A DNA stretch of 64,000 bases from Bacteroidota bacterium. Lineage in GTDB: Bacteria; Bacteroidota; Bacteroidia; Chitinophagales; Chitinophagaceae. The stretch spans positions 1 through 64,000 of the forward strand of contig CANKWR010000003.1 in NCBI GenBank assembly GCA_947487525.1. The letters are read 5' to 3'. The translations under genes were made by a program, and so were the position numbers. The notes below the pieces were generated by a model, which saw only the letters and a list, made by a program, of their open reading frames with translations, did no database searches and was not told where the DNA came from. Below are positions 1-10,122 of this stretch, piece by piece; positions within the stretch are counted from its first letter, which is position 1; each line of letters opens with the position of its first letter.

Positions 1-487
1 AGAGCTACAAAAAGTAACCTTCTATAGCAGGTCTAAAGCTAGACTTTGGACCAAAGGCGAAGAAAGTGGCCACTTTTTAAATTTTATAAGTATGTCTGTA
101 GATTGCGATCAGGATACTTTATTAATACAAGCTATTCCAGTAGGTCCCGTTTGTCATCATGGGACGGATACTTGTTGGGGTAATCAAAACGAGATAAGTA
201 ATACTGGTTTTTTGGATACGCTTGAAGCGGTAATCGCGCAAAGGAAAACGGCCCCGGCTGATACCTCCTATGTTGCGAGTTTGTTTGCCAAGGGGATTAA
301 TAAAATTGCCCAAAAAGTAGGGGAGGAATCGGTTGAGCTCGTGATTGAAGCCAAGGACAATAACGAAAAACTGTTTTTAGACGAGTCCGCAGACCTGCTA
401 TTCCATTATCTAATATTGCTTCAAGCTAAGGGGTATCTGTTAAAAGATGTGGTAAGCGTATTGGAAAAGAGGCATCAGCAAGCCTAA
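1..487 (+). CDS. hisIE: Bifunctional phosphoribosyl-AMP cyclohydrolase / phosphoribosyl-ATP pyrophosphatase, 5'-truncated by window edge
   Basis: The frame is open from base 2 (ELQKVTFYSRSKARLWTKGEESGHFLNF...), upstream of the listed ORF start at 92. HisI motifs SRSKARLWTKGEESGH and CDQDTLL, then a HisE domain (KVGEESVELVIEAKD...ESADLLFHYLILL). Confidence 0.93.
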   Translation, partial: ELQKVTFYSRSKARLWTKGEESGHFLNFISMSVDCDQDTLLIQAIPVGPVCHHGTDTCWGNQNEISNTGFLDTLEAVIAQRKTAPADTSYVASLFAKGINKIAQKVGEESVELVIEAKDNNEKLFLDESADLLFHYLILLQAKGYLLKDVVSVLEKRHQQA

Positions 488-580
488 GCTGATTTTAACT
501 TAATTGAGTGGATTTAATTAATTATATTTGGCTTGAGTTACCACAACATTAACTTAAGCAAATACAAAAAATAGTGTTTT

Positions 581-1675
581 ATGAAAAAAAGTATTTTATT
601 TATTTTGGCTTTAATTTTAGTTGCTCAACTAAGTGCACAAGCCGGATTTAATGGCGGACAAGCAAATAATTTGCAAATCCAAGGAGATATTAAAAATGTA
701 CAAGACAATTCTATCGTTTATTTAATTGATGCCGTTGGTAACAAAGTAGTAGACTCTGCTAAAATAGTAAATGGAAAATTTTCTTTAACTAAAAAATTAG
801 ATTTTACCAGTTTCTATGCGTTAGTTTTTGTTTCAAGCAATAAAAGTGTAGGATTATTTGTAGGCAATGATGAAGTTGAATTGAAAGGAGATATAAATAA
901 TGCGGAAGCTATTGATATTAAAGGTGCTTTATCTCAAGAATTATATTCCCGTTTTGTAAAGACCTTATTGCCTAAAATTCAAAAAGTACAAGCAAACAAG
1001 TCTGCTTACGAGTCTGCCAAGGATGTAAAAATAAAAGATTCAATTTTAAATTTAGTTAAGCTTGGTGAATCTGACTTTGAGAATACAGCGGTTGAATTGA
1101 TCAAAGCAAATAAACAATCTCCTGTTGCAGCTTATTTTTTACTCCAATTAAAAGATTTTCCATATATCTCTACCCATTTCAATGAGCTATATTCAATGAT
1201 TGATGATAGTGCAAAAAAAGGGCCAATTGCAGAAGCCGTAGTTAAATTACAACTTGGCAAAGTGGGTTCTACATTGCCAGACTTCAGCCAAGCGGATGCT
1301 TCTGGTAAGATGGTAAGCTTAAGTTCATTCAGGGGAAAATATGTGTTGGTTGATTTTTGGGCTAGTTGGTGTGGACCCTGTCGTGCTGAAAATCCAAATG
1401 TAGTTAAGGCATACAATACTTTTAAAGGGAAAGGGTTTACCGTATTGGGAGTTTCCTTGGATGACAACAAAAACAAGTGGCTTGATGCTGTTAAAAAAGA
1501 TGGATTAACTTGGACACAGGTCAGCGATTTAAAAGGTTGGTATAACGTTGTTGCAGTGCAATTTGGTATTCAAAGTATTCCTGCCAGTTTTTTAATTGAT
1601 CCGAATGGTGTTATTATTGGTAAAGATTTAAGAGGGGCGGATTTAGAAGCAGCACTTGCAGCAAAACTAAAATAG
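581..1675 (+). CDS. TlpA-family thioredoxin-like thiol:disulfide reductase with N-terminal DUF4369-like domain, signal peptide
   Basis: Signal peptide; WASWCGPCRAENPNV thioredoxin active site. Confidence 0.88.
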   Translation: MKKSILFILALILVAQLSAQAGFNGGQANNLQIQGDIKNVQDNSIVYLIDAVGNKVVDSAKIVNGKFSLTKKLDFTSFYALVFVSSNKSVGLFVGNDEVELKGDINNAEAIDIKGALSQELYSRFVKTLLPKIQKVQANKSAYESAKDVKIKDSILNLVKLGESDFENTAVELIKANKQSPVAAYFLLQLKDFPYISTHFNELYSMIDDSAKKGPIAEAVVKLQLGKVGSTLPDFSQADASGKMVSLSSFRGKYVLVDFWASWCGPCRAENPNVVKAYNTFKGKGFTVLGVSLDDNKNKWLDAVKKDGLTWTQVSDLKGWYNVVAVQFGIQSIPASFLIDPNGVIIGKDLRGADLEAALAAKLK

Positions 1676-1695
1676 AATTGATTCTTTCTGTTGAT

Positions 1696-1728
1696 AAAAA
1701 AAGCCCTAAATTATTTCAGGGCTTTTTT
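1696..1728. terminator. Bidirectional intrinsic terminator between convergent genes
   Basis: AAAAAAAGCCCT...AGGGCTTTTTT inverted repeat. Confidence 0.75.
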
Positions 1729-2061
1729 GTAGTCGGCCTCGTCAAAACCGAGGACAACTATTTTTCCATTTTCTTCAATTAAGGGTCGACGTATAATAGA
1801 GGTTTTTTCGATCATTAAAGCAATTGCTGCTTTTTGTGTGGTGATGGATTCCTGCATTTCTTTGGGTAATTGTCTCCAAGTGGCCCCTTTCTTATTCATT
1901 AAAGCCTCCCATCCAATTTGTTTGCTCCAATTGGTAAGCTGTGTAGCGGTTACGCCGAGCTTTTTATAATCATGAAATTCATATGCCACTTTATTGTCTT
2001 TTAACCAGTCCAATGCCTTTTTTACGGTATTACAATTTGGGATTGCGTATACTATTTTCAT
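1711..2061 (-). CDS. ArsC/Spx-family (YffB-like) reductase
   Basis: IPNCNTVKKALDWL and RRPLIEENGKIVVLGFDEADY are typical of the ArsC/Spx family. Confidence 0.85.
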   Translation of the reverse strand: MKIVYAIPNCNTVKKALDWLKDNKVAYEFHDYKKLGVTATQLTNWSKQIGWEALMNKKGATWRQLPKEMQESITTQKAAIALMIEKTSIIRRPLIEENGKIVVLGFDEADYKKALK

Positions 2062-2113
2062 TGATAGATTTTTTTGAATGATGGAGCAAGCGTAAATGGA
2101 ATCCTTAGTTAGC

Positions 2114-2641
2114 TTACTTTATATATTTCTTTCCAAGCCAACTTTCTTCAATGGGCTGCATCCATTTCTGTTCCATTTCTGCTTTATTGGCTACTAAATT
2201 ATTAAAATACAATGTGTCTTTTTGCAACAATCCATTTTCTAGTGCATAAGCGACTTGTGCCATTGGGATGGTCTGCACTTTATCTTTCACCCAAAAGGCC
2301 AATAATTCTCTATTAAACATTTGAACCCCTGTGATTTTTTCAATCTCCTTAATCACATGCACTGAACTATCTGTGCTACAACCACCAACAGTTGTATATG
2401 ATTCGTCCGCCATTAAAATGATGAACTGGCCATACAAAGCAGTTCCAAAACCTTTCACAGGTTCACCGTGACTTTTCCAAATAGCAGTAAAATTTTCAAG
2501 TAATTCTTCAATTTGAAAAATTTCACCCATCGTAAAAGTTCGGTTTGCTTGATAAATCCACAGTTTAGATTGAGGATGAAAATTAGAAGGCAATATGTTT
2601 TCTAATGCTACTGTCATTCTATTTATTTTTTTATTATTCAA
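2114..2641 (-). CDS. Conserved Bacteroidota hypothetical protein (often labelled ABC transporter ATPase)
   Basis: Full-length ORF; LPSNFHPQSKLWIYQANR, FIILMADE and GGCSTDSSVHVIKEIE resemble a conserved Bacteroidota family. Confidence 0.7.
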   Translation of the reverse strand: MNNKKINRMTVALENILPSNFHPQSKLWIYQANRTFTMGEIFQIEELLENFTAIWKSHGEPVKGFGTALYGQFIILMADESYTTVGGCSTDSSVHVIKEIEKITGVQMFNRELLAFWVKDKVQTIPMAQVAYALENGLLQKDTLYFNNLVANKAEMEQKWMQPIEESWLGKKYIK

Positions 2642-2695
2642 TTCATCATTTTTTTAATGATTGATATCCACAAGCCCATTATCAAAAGTGGTTGA

Positions 2696-3475
2696 CTATT
2701 GTATCGCCATGGCTACAATTTCAGCAATATCCAATACACTTGTATTCACTTCCTCATCTCTATTTTTGATCCCATCGGTCATCATCGTGTTGCAAAAAGG
2801 ACAAGCACTGGCGACGAATTCGGCCTTTGTTTCGATGGCTTCATCGGCACGTTCCATATTAATTCGTTTTTCTCCTTTTTCTTCCTCCTTAAACATTTGC
2901 GCACCACCCGCACCACAACAAAGTCCTTTAGATTTGCATCTTTTCATTTCACGCAATTCCATATCCAAGCTTTCCAATACTTTACGCGGGGCCTCGTATA
3001 TATCATTGGCCCTCCCTAAATAACAACTATCATGATAAGTGATGGACTTGCCTTTCCATTCATTGCTATCCGTGAATTTAATTTTTCCTTGCTCAATAAG
3101 TTCTTGTAAAAAAGTAGTGTGGTGTATAACATCATAAACACCGCCTAGTTCCGGGTATTCATTTTTCAATGTATTAAAACAATGCGGACAAGTGGTTACA
3201 ATTTTTTTGATCTCGTATCCATTTAATACTTGTATGTTTTGGTAAGCCATCATTTGAAACATAAACTCATTGCCGGCCCTTCGAGCAGGATCGCCAGTAC
3301 AAGCTTCTTCTTTTCCTAAAACAGCATACTGGATACCTGCTTTATCTAGGATTGTCGCAAAAGCTTTTGTGATTTTTTGTGCTCTTTGGTCAAAACTACC
3401 TGCACAACCCACCCAAAATAAAACTTCAGGTTTTTCACCCCTTGCCCGAAAATCGGCCATCGTATTTACTTTCAT
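2696..3475 (-). CDS. (Fe-S)-binding protein with two CCG (HdrB/LutA-like) domains
   Basis: VGCAGSFDQR...CPHCFNTLKNEYP; YHDSCYLGR...CKSKGLCCGAGG...CPFCNTMM. Confidence 0.88.
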   Translation of the reverse strand: MKVNTMADFRARGEKPEVLFWVGCAGSFDQRAQKITKAFATILDKAGIQYAVLGKEEACTGDPARRAGNEFMFQMMAYQNIQVLNGYEIKKIVTTCPHCFNTLKNEYPELGGVYDVIHHTTFLQELIEQGKIKFTDSNEWKGKSITYHDSCYLGRANDIYEAPRKVLESLDMELREMKRCKSKGLCCGAGGAQMFKEEEKGEKRINMERADEAIETKAEFVASACPFCNTMMTDGIKNRDEEVNTSVLDIAEIVAMAIQ

Positions 3476-3514
3476 ACCAATTTATTTTATTGCTTCCATT
3501 TATAATTTATACAA

Positions 3515-4789
3515 TTAAGCTTCTTTAGTCCATGCGTCTCTATCATCAGGAGAAAACTTCCATGGGGCGAAGTTATTTTCAATATTACTAAACATACCAT
3601 TCCATTCAACCGGCGCATTACTCTCTTCCATGACCAAAGACCTTCTCAATTCAATAATAATGTCCAATGGCGATATGCTCACTGGGCATTCTTCCACACA
3701 GGCATTACAGGTAGTGCAGGCTCTTAATTCTTCTACACTAATGTAGTCATGTAGTAAGGATTTTCCGTCTTCTACAAATTTTTTATTGCTATCTAAATTT
3801 TTTCCAACTTCCTCTAATCGATCCCTGGTTGCCATCATTATTTTACGGGGGCTTAATAGTTTTCCTGTATTGTTTGCGGGACAAGCAGCACTACATCTAC
3901 CACACTCAGTACAACTATAGGCGTCCATTAAATTTTTCCAGCTTAAATCCATCACATCTCTTGCGCCAAATTTGTCAGGTGCAGTGGAAGTGGTTGGTGC
4001 CAATTCGGGTTGCATCGCATATAAAACCTCATTTTGTATAGACACCATATTGTGCATTTGTCCTTTTGGCGTTAAAGGCGCATAATAAGCATTTGGAAAG
4101 GCAAGTACAATATGTAAATGTTTTGAATAAGGTAGGTAATTCATAAAGGCATAAATGCCAAGTATATGAAGCCACCAAGCTGTATGTTCAATCGCTGAAA
4201 GGGTACTTGAGTCCAAGCCGCTAAAAATTGGTTTAAGCAAATTTGAAATTAAATAGTCTGCTTCTTCATCGGTTGTGTTCATTGTTAAAAACAAGCCCAT
4301 TAATACCACTTCGATAATTAAAATAGCATTTGCATCGGACTTTGGCCAACCATCTAAATCCTTACTTCTTAAACGTTTTATATTGACTATATTTCTTCTA
4401 GTAAAAAAAATAACACACGCAATCAAAACCAATAAAGCTAAAATCTCAAAACTGTTAATTAGGAAATCGTAATAATCGCCTAAATAAGGTTTAAATATGC
4501 GATGGGTACCCGCAATACCATCTATAATAATTTCTAATAATTCAATATTGATGATGACAAAACCTACATAAACAAACAAATGCAAAATAGCCACCAAAGG
4601 ATTGTGGAACATTTTTTTTTGGCCCAAAGCAAGGATCAACACATTGCTCCATCTTTTAGCGGGTGCGTCCTTTATTTCAAGTGATTTACCCAAAAAGATA
4701 TTCCTCCTAATATTCATGAGCTTTTTCCCAAAAAAGAATAAAGCGATGCCAGTGATAAGGCTAAAAGCAAGTTGTGCAATCAATGCCAT
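3515..4789 (-). CDS. Membrane-anchored 4Fe-4S protein (HdrC/NarI-like)
   Basis: N-terminal TM helices; CTECGRCSAACPANNTGK and CTTCNACVEECPVSISPL 4Fe-4S motifs. Confidence 0.87.
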   Translation of the reverse strand: MALIAQLAFSLITGIALFFFGKKLMNIRRNIFLGKSLEIKDAPAKRWSNVLILALGQKKMFHNPLVAILHLFVYVGFVIINIELLEIIIDGIAGTHRIFKPYLGDYYDFLINSFEILALLVLIACVIFFTRRNIVNIKRLRSKDLDGWPKSDANAILIIEVVLMGLFLTMNTTDEEADYLISNLLKPIFSGLDSSTLSAIEHTAWWLHILGIYAFMNYLPYSKHLHIVLAFPNAYYAPLTPKGQMHNMVSIQNEVLYAMQPELAPTTSTAPDKFGARDVMDLSWKNLMDAYSCTECGRCSAACPANNTGKLLSPRKIMMATRDRLEEVGKNLDSNKKFVEDGKSLLHDYISVEELRACTTCNACVEECPVSISPLDIIIELRRSLVMEESNAPVEWNGMFSNIENNFAPWKFSPDDRDAWTKEA

Positions 4790-4964
4790 ATTGGTAATTT
4801 ATAGATTCGAAATTGATTCCAACAAATTTAGCCCATTTCGGGGTTGATTGTATGTTATTTAACTATAAATAATACATATCAAAACTATTGCCTTTTTTAG
4901 GGTATAATTTAAGGGGAATTATTTAATTTGCCCTTATTCTTAAATAGTCTTTAAAAGTGTTGAA

Positions 4965-6692
4965 ATGAGTCAAACAATAGCGGAAAAGGTAAGCGGTTGG
5001 CTGAATGGGAATTACGATGATGCTACAAAGCAAATGATACGTGATTTGCAAGTAAATCAACCTGCTGAATTAGAGGAATCTTTCTATAAAAATTTAGAGT
5101 TTGGAACAGGAGGATTAAGAGGTATTATGGGGGTAGGCACCAATCGTATTAATAAATATACCATTGGTATGGCTACGCAGGGTTTTGCAAATTATTTATT
5201 AAAAGCCTATCCGAATGAGAAAGTAAGTGTAGCTATTGGTCATGATAGCAGAAATAATGCTAGATTTTTTGCGGAAACCACCGCAGCAGTTTTTGCTGCC
5301 AATGGGTTGACTGTTTATTTATTTGAAACATTAAGACCAACCCCTGAATTGAGTTTTGCGATAAGGCATTTGGGCTGTAAAGGGGGTGTTGTATGTACCG
5401 CCTCGCATAATCCAAAAGAATATAATGGGTATAAAGCCTACTGGAATGATGGGGGACAGTTGGTGCCTCCTCATGACAAGAATGTCATTAAGGAAGTGGA
5501 AGCGATTCAGTCGGTGGACGAGGTGAAATGGACCGGCGGAGAGTCCAATATTCAATTAATGGGTGCTGCGATGGATGAAGCCTATATCAAAATGGTAAAG
5601 TCCTTAAGTGTATATCCTGAAATTATTGCTACACAAAAAGATTTAAAAATTGTATACACGCCCATACATGGAACCGGGGTGACCTTGGTGCCAAAAGTGT
5701 TGGCTGAATTTGGTTTTACAAATGTGCATGTGGTGGAAGAGCAGTCCACGCCAGATGGCAATTTCCCAACGGTCGCTTATCCCAATCCTGAGGAGAGTGA
5801 GACCATGAGTATTGGTTTGTCAAAAGCAAAGGCATTGAATGCCGATATTTTATTGGGTACGGATCCCGATGCCGATCGTGTAGGGGTGGGCGTTAAAAAT
5901 CATAAAGGAGAATGGGTTTTAATGAATGGCAACCAAACTGCAGTCCTGGCTTTTGCCTATATGATGGAAGCGCGAAGGGCAAAAGGTATTGCTCAACCCA
6001 ACGATATGGTCATCACCACCATTGTGACCACTGAAATGATCAATGAAGTGGCAAAACAAAACCAGGTCGCTTGCTATAATGTATTGACAGGATTTAAGTG
6101 GATTGCAGAGTTAATTAAAGAAAAAGAAGGCCAAGAAAACTATGTGATTGGTGGGGAAGAAAGTTTTGGTTTAATGATCGGGGATCAAATTAGAGACAAG
6201 GATGCGGTAAGTGCGGTGGCCTTATTGTGCGAAATGGCTGCTTACGAAAAAAGCAAAGGCAGGTCCTTATTTGATAAAATGATAGAATTGTATGTACAAT
6301 ATGGATTTTATTATGAACATTTAATAAGCATTACTAAAAAGGGAATGAATGGGCAGCAAGAAATTGCCAATATGATGGAGCAATATAGACAAACACCTCC
6401 AGCGACGATTAATGGGGTGAAAGTGGTTACTTTATTAGATTACGAATTACAAATGGGGAAGAATTTGTTAACTGGCGCCTCTTGGAAAATTAATTTACCA
6501 AAAAGCAATGTGTTGCAATTTATCACCGAGGAGGGTAGTAAAATTTCTGCCAGACCTAGTGGAACTGAGCCAAAAATTAAGTTTTATTTTAGCGTGAATA
6601 CGACTTTAAACAACGCAACTGAATTTGACGTCAAATATGCGGAATTGCAAAATAAAATCAATGGCATTATCGGAGATATGCAACTAAACTAA
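4965..6692 (+). CDS. Phospho-sugar mutase (phosphoglucomutase/phosphomannomutase)
   Basis: TASHNPKEYNGYK active site, GTDPDADRVGVGV metal loop, ARPSGTEPKIKFY. Confidence 0.94.
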   Translation: MSQTIAEKVSGWLNGNYDDATKQMIRDLQVNQPAELEESFYKNLEFGTGGLRGIMGVGTNRINKYTIGMATQGFANYLLKAYPNEKVSVAIGHDSRNNARFFAETTAAVFAANGLTVYLFETLRPTPELSFAIRHLGCKGGVVCTASHNPKEYNGYKAYWNDGGQLVPPHDKNVIKEVEAIQSVDEVKWTGGESNIQLMGAAMDEAYIKMVKSLSVYPEIIATQKDLKIVYTPIHGTGVTLVPKVLAEFGFTNVHVVEEQSTPDGNFPTVAYPNPEESETMSIGLSKAKALNADILLGTDPDADRVGVGVKNHKGEWVLMNGNQTAVLAFAYMMEARRAKGIAQPNDMVITTIVTTEMINEVAKQNQVACYNVLTGFKWIAELIKEKEGQENYVIGGEESFGLMIGDQIRDKDAVSAVALLCEMAAYEKSKGRSLFDKMIELYVQYGFYYEHLISITKKGMNGQQEIANMMEQYRQTPPATINGVKVVTLLDYELQMGKNLLTGASWKINLPKSNVLQFITEEGSKISARPSGTEPKIKFYFSVNTTLNNATEFDVKYAELQNKINGIIGDMQLN

Positions 6693-6700
6693 TCATTTCA

Positions 6701-7369
6701 ATGAGAAAAACAGAAGATGCCTATTTTCTTAAAGGCTTGCGAAAGCAATTGGTAAAGCAACTAAAAGAAAAAGGAATTAGTGACATCAAAGTATTAGAAG
6801 CTATCGACACAATTCCAAGACACTATTTTTTGGATCCCGCATTTAATAAAATTGCCTACGAGGATCGGGCATTCCCAATTGATGCGAATCAAACAATTTC
6901 ACAACCCTATACTGTAGCCTTTCAAACAGAATTATTAAAAATAAAAAAAGGGGATAAGGTATTGGAAATTGGCACAGGCAGTATGTATCAAACGGCGATC
7001 CTGGCATCACTTGGCGCAAAAGTATTTACGATTGAAAGACAAAAAGCACTTTTTGATCAAACCTATCAGTTTGAACAAGTATTTGGCGATCAATTTCCCG
7101 ATGTTCAATTTTTTTATGGAGATGGCTTTGAAGGCTTGCCCAATTTAGCCCCTTTTGATAAAATTATCATCACTGCAGCAGCACCGAATGTACCCGTGCC
7201 TCTTTGGGATCAGTTAAAAGTGAGAGGGATCATGGTCATCCCAGTGGATGAATCGGAAACGGTACAACGCATGTTGCGCTTGACTAAGAAAAAAGACGGG
7301 ATGGCAAAGCGAGAATCCTTTGATGAATTTTCCTTTGTGCCTATGTTACAAGGAAAAAGCCAAGGGTAA
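6701..7369 (+). CDS. pcm: Protein-L-isoaspartate O-methyltransferase
   Basis: PRHYFLDP, AFPIDANQTISQPYTVA, VLEIGTGSMYQTAILA. Confidence 0.93.
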   Translation: MRKTEDAYFLKGLRKQLVKQLKEKGISDIKVLEAIDTIPRHYFLDPAFNKIAYEDRAFPIDANQTISQPYTVAFQTELLKIKKGDKVLEIGTGSMYQTAILASLGAKVFTIERQKALFDQTYQFEQVFGDQFPDVQFFYGDGFEGLPNLAPFDKIIITAAAPNVPVPLWDQLKVRGIMVIPVDESETVQRMLRLTKKKDGMAKRESFDEFSFVPMLQGKSQG

Positions 7370-7426
7370 TCCTTTTTAACAGGATCGCCTTGGCTTTGAA
7401 AATATCGCTTTAAGTAGGAACTAAAA

Positions 7427-10027
7427 TTATTGAGGAATTTGATCCATTCCGCCACCCTCTTCTCCTTTGGAACTTTTTCTTCTTAATAAGTTAACATCGA
7501 ATTTTCCGAATCGGTAGGAGAAATTCAATCTAAAAAATTGCTGGTCTCTTGTTCTTGAAACGTTCTGTGTGAAAAATAAACTTTCTGAATAGGTTTGTAT
7601 TACTCTTGTTTTGAATAAATCACTTACACTGAAAGTCAAAGAAGCTGTTTTTCCACCTTGTAAAGTCCAATCCTTTCTGATTGAAAAATCAAATTCATAG
7701 TTAGGTAGGTTATATCCTTGTGCTGTTGATTGTGGTCCACCAAATCCACCTCCGCCAAATCCGCCACCACCGCCACGACCACCACCACCACCACCACCAG
7801 AGTTACCTCCTGGAGGAAGCACTGTTTTCGCTTGGTATTGTCCACTAAACTGGATGGACAATCCTTTGGTTACTTTAAAATTGTTATTCATTTTACTGAA
7901 CCAACTTGTTAAGTTATTATTGACATCTTGGCCAGGAATGGTTGCATTGATTTCGGATTTAAATAAATTAAAGCTGACATTCAAATCCCACCATTTTGTG
8001 ATGGCTGTTTTATTGCTCAATTCTAAACCAAAAACTTTGGAAGTATTCGCGTTAATAAATGAGCTATAAAAAGCACTATCATTGGTTACAGGATTAATAT
8101 CCTTGTAAATAAAATTGGTAATCAAATCGGTACTGTATTTATAGTAAGCGGTAACTAATAAATTAGAACCCTTTTTGTATACATTATTATAAGCAATCTC
8201 AAAAGAGTGGGTGAATTGAGGTTTCAATTTTGGATTGCCCACTGAAATGTTTAATGGGTCACTATAATCTGCAAATGGCTGTAATTGGAATGGATTAGGA
8301 GCGTTGATACGTTTTGAGTAGTTAAATTGAAAATCGTTCTTGTCATTTAATTTATAACTCAAAAATGCACTAGGAAATAATGAAATTGGTAATTTGATTC
8401 TTGATTCTAAAGAATCCTGTCCTTGCTTGTTCAATACATTTACGGTATAGTCTCTGTTTTCAACTCTAAATCCGATCTGGTAACTTAGGTTATTCTTTTT
8501 TCCACCAAGATTGGTATAAGCAGCAAGAATTTGCTCTTTATATTTTAATTGGTTACTAATGCTATTTACAAGTATCTCGTTCCTGTATTGATCGCGTAGG
8601 TTAAATTCATTACGGTTATTCATTCTAATACCCGCTTCAAACTTGGCATTATTTTTGAATAATTTTTCATAATCAATATTAGAAGTATAGTTTTTATTAT
8701 ACCCTGAACCTGTTGTACGTTGATTAATGATGGAGGAATTAATGAAGGAGTTATTAGTATTATTACTTTCATTATAGTTAAAGTCTGCACTTAATTCGTG
8801 TCCTGTTTCAGCAAATAAGTGCTTAAAACTCACTTGACCACCTTTATTTAAAAAGGTAAATTTAGAATTATTGTCTAACCCAATGGAAGGCGAAGTGATG
8901 CCAGATAAAATAGAATCAATCTTTTGACTAGAAGTGTTTTCAAATTCACCTTTTACAATGTTACCATAAATTGACAATGTATTTCTATTGTCAACTAAGT
9001 AATCAAATCCACCTCTGTAAAAGGAAAATAAACTATTGCCAATGCTATTTGTATAGGTGTTCACACTTGTTGGCACCGGGGTAAGTAATAAGTCTCTTAA
9101 ATTTTCGGAATTACTTAATGATTTATTATTTCTAATATTGCCACTTAAGGAAAAGTTGAATTTACTGTCTCTTACATTTAAGTCACCTCCGCCATTAAAT
9201 TTACCTCTCATGTCAACGCCTGTTCTTAGGCCCCCGTTGTATCCATTTTTCTTATTTTTTTTCAAAACGATGTTTAAAATACCCGCATTACCACCAGAAG
9301 CGTCATACTTTGCTGAAGGGTTCGTGATAATTTCAACTCTGTCAATAATATCAGCAGGAATTTGATCCATCGTTAATGTGGTAGGACGATTGTCAATCAA
9401 TAAAGTAGGGGTAGCATTTCGTAAAGTAACATTGCCATCAATATCCACGTTTAAGTTGGGTATATTTTTCATTACTTCGACAGCTGTTTGACCAGTGCTC
9501 GCCAAGTTTTTATCTACGTTGAATATTTTTCGATCAATACCCATTTCAAACTGTGGCTTCGCAGAACTGCTTACTGTAACAGATTGAAGCTCATTGGCGT
9601 TTTCTTCCATTTTTATATTTCCTAGGTCCTTGTCAACCAATGCCATCATTTCTTGCATACTTTGGCCTCCGCCCATTTTCAAATTAAAACTCAATTGTTT
9701 TTCCAAGCGCTTATATCCAACACCAGTTACAATGAGTTTAAAGTTGCCCATTACAGGAATATTTTCAAAGCTAAAATCACCATTGGCAGCACTTAGCATC
9801 GTGCCCAATGTGGTTTCAGTTGTTTTTTTTGTAGTAGGATCAAACTTGCTTCCTTTCAATTGAAGGGTTATGCCTTCAATGCCCTTATTGTTTTGGTCTA
9901 CAATTTTGCCATAAAAATGCCCCATATTCATAGTGGCACCTGCGCCAGCGGTTTTAGCACCCGGATATTGGGCTATGCTATTCAATTGCGTTGTAATAAG
10001 TACAAGTAAAGTAAATATATATTTCAT
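7427..10027 (-). CDS. Outer-membrane beta-barrel / TonB-receptor-like protein with CarboxypepD_reg-like N-terminus and plug
   Basis: Signal peptide, carboxypeptidase-regulatory-like domain, plug region (VEVMKNIPNLNVDIDGNVTLRNATPTLLIDNRPT), NPSAKYDASGGNAGILNIVLKK, barrel repeats, C-terminal aromatic strand. Confidence 0.9.
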   Translation of the reverse strand: MKYIFTLLVLITTQLNSIAQYPGAKTAGAGATMNMGHFYGKIVDQNNKGIEGITLQLKGSKFDPTTKKTTETTLGTMLSAANGDFSFENIPVMGNFKLIVTGVGYKRLEKQLSFNLKMGGGQSMQEMMALVDKDLGNIKMEENANELQSVTVSSSAKPQFEMGIDRKIFNVDKNLASTGQTAVEVMKNIPNLNVDIDGNVTLRNATPTLLIDNRPTTLTMDQIPADIIDRVEIITNPSAKYDASGGNAGILNIVLKKNKKNGYNGGLRTGVDMRGKFNGGGDLNVRDSKFNFSLSGNIRNNKSLSNSENLRDLLLTPVPTSVNTYTNSIGNSLFSFYRGGFDYLVDNRNTLSIYGNIVKGEFENTSSQKIDSILSGITSPSIGLDNNSKFTFLNKGGQVSFKHLFAETGHELSADFNYNESNNTNNSFINSSIINQRTTGSGYNKNYTSNIDYEKLFKNNAKFEAGIRMNNRNEFNLRDQYRNEILVNSISNQLKYKEQILAAYTNLGGKKNNLSYQIGFRVENRDYTVNVLNKQGQDSLESRIKLPISLFPSAFLSYKLNDKNDFQFNYSKRINAPNPFQLQPFADYSDPLNISVGNPKLKPQFTHSFEIAYNNVYKKGSNLLVTAYYKYSTDLITNFIYKDINPVTNDSAFYSSFINANTSKVFGLELSNKTAITKWWDLNVSFNLFKSEINATIPGQDVNNNLTSWFSKMNNNFKVTKGLSIQFSGQYQAKTVLPPGGNSGGGGGGGRGGGGGFGGGGFGGPQSTAQGYNLPNYEFDFSIRKDWTLQGGKTASLTFSVSDLFKTRVIQTYSESLFFTQNVSRTRDQQFFRLNFSYRFGKFDVNLLRRKSSKGEEGGGMDQIPQ

Positions 10028-10122
10028 ATTAGTTATAATGCTGATTTCAGAATATTGTTTATTATGGGTGCAAATATCTACCTATTTATCAATAGCCGGT
10101 GCCTGCTTTATATAAACGGCAA

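Noticed and set aside
1132-1476. 114-aa minus-strand ORF within the TlpA-like gene
   Set aside because: Lies fully antisense to a well-supported thioredoxin-family CDS.
7636-7845. 69-aa minus and 60-aa plus ORFs in the Gly-rich repeat
   Set aside because: Alternative frames of the GGT repeat in the receptor gene (poly-Val, poly-Thr); not credible proteins.
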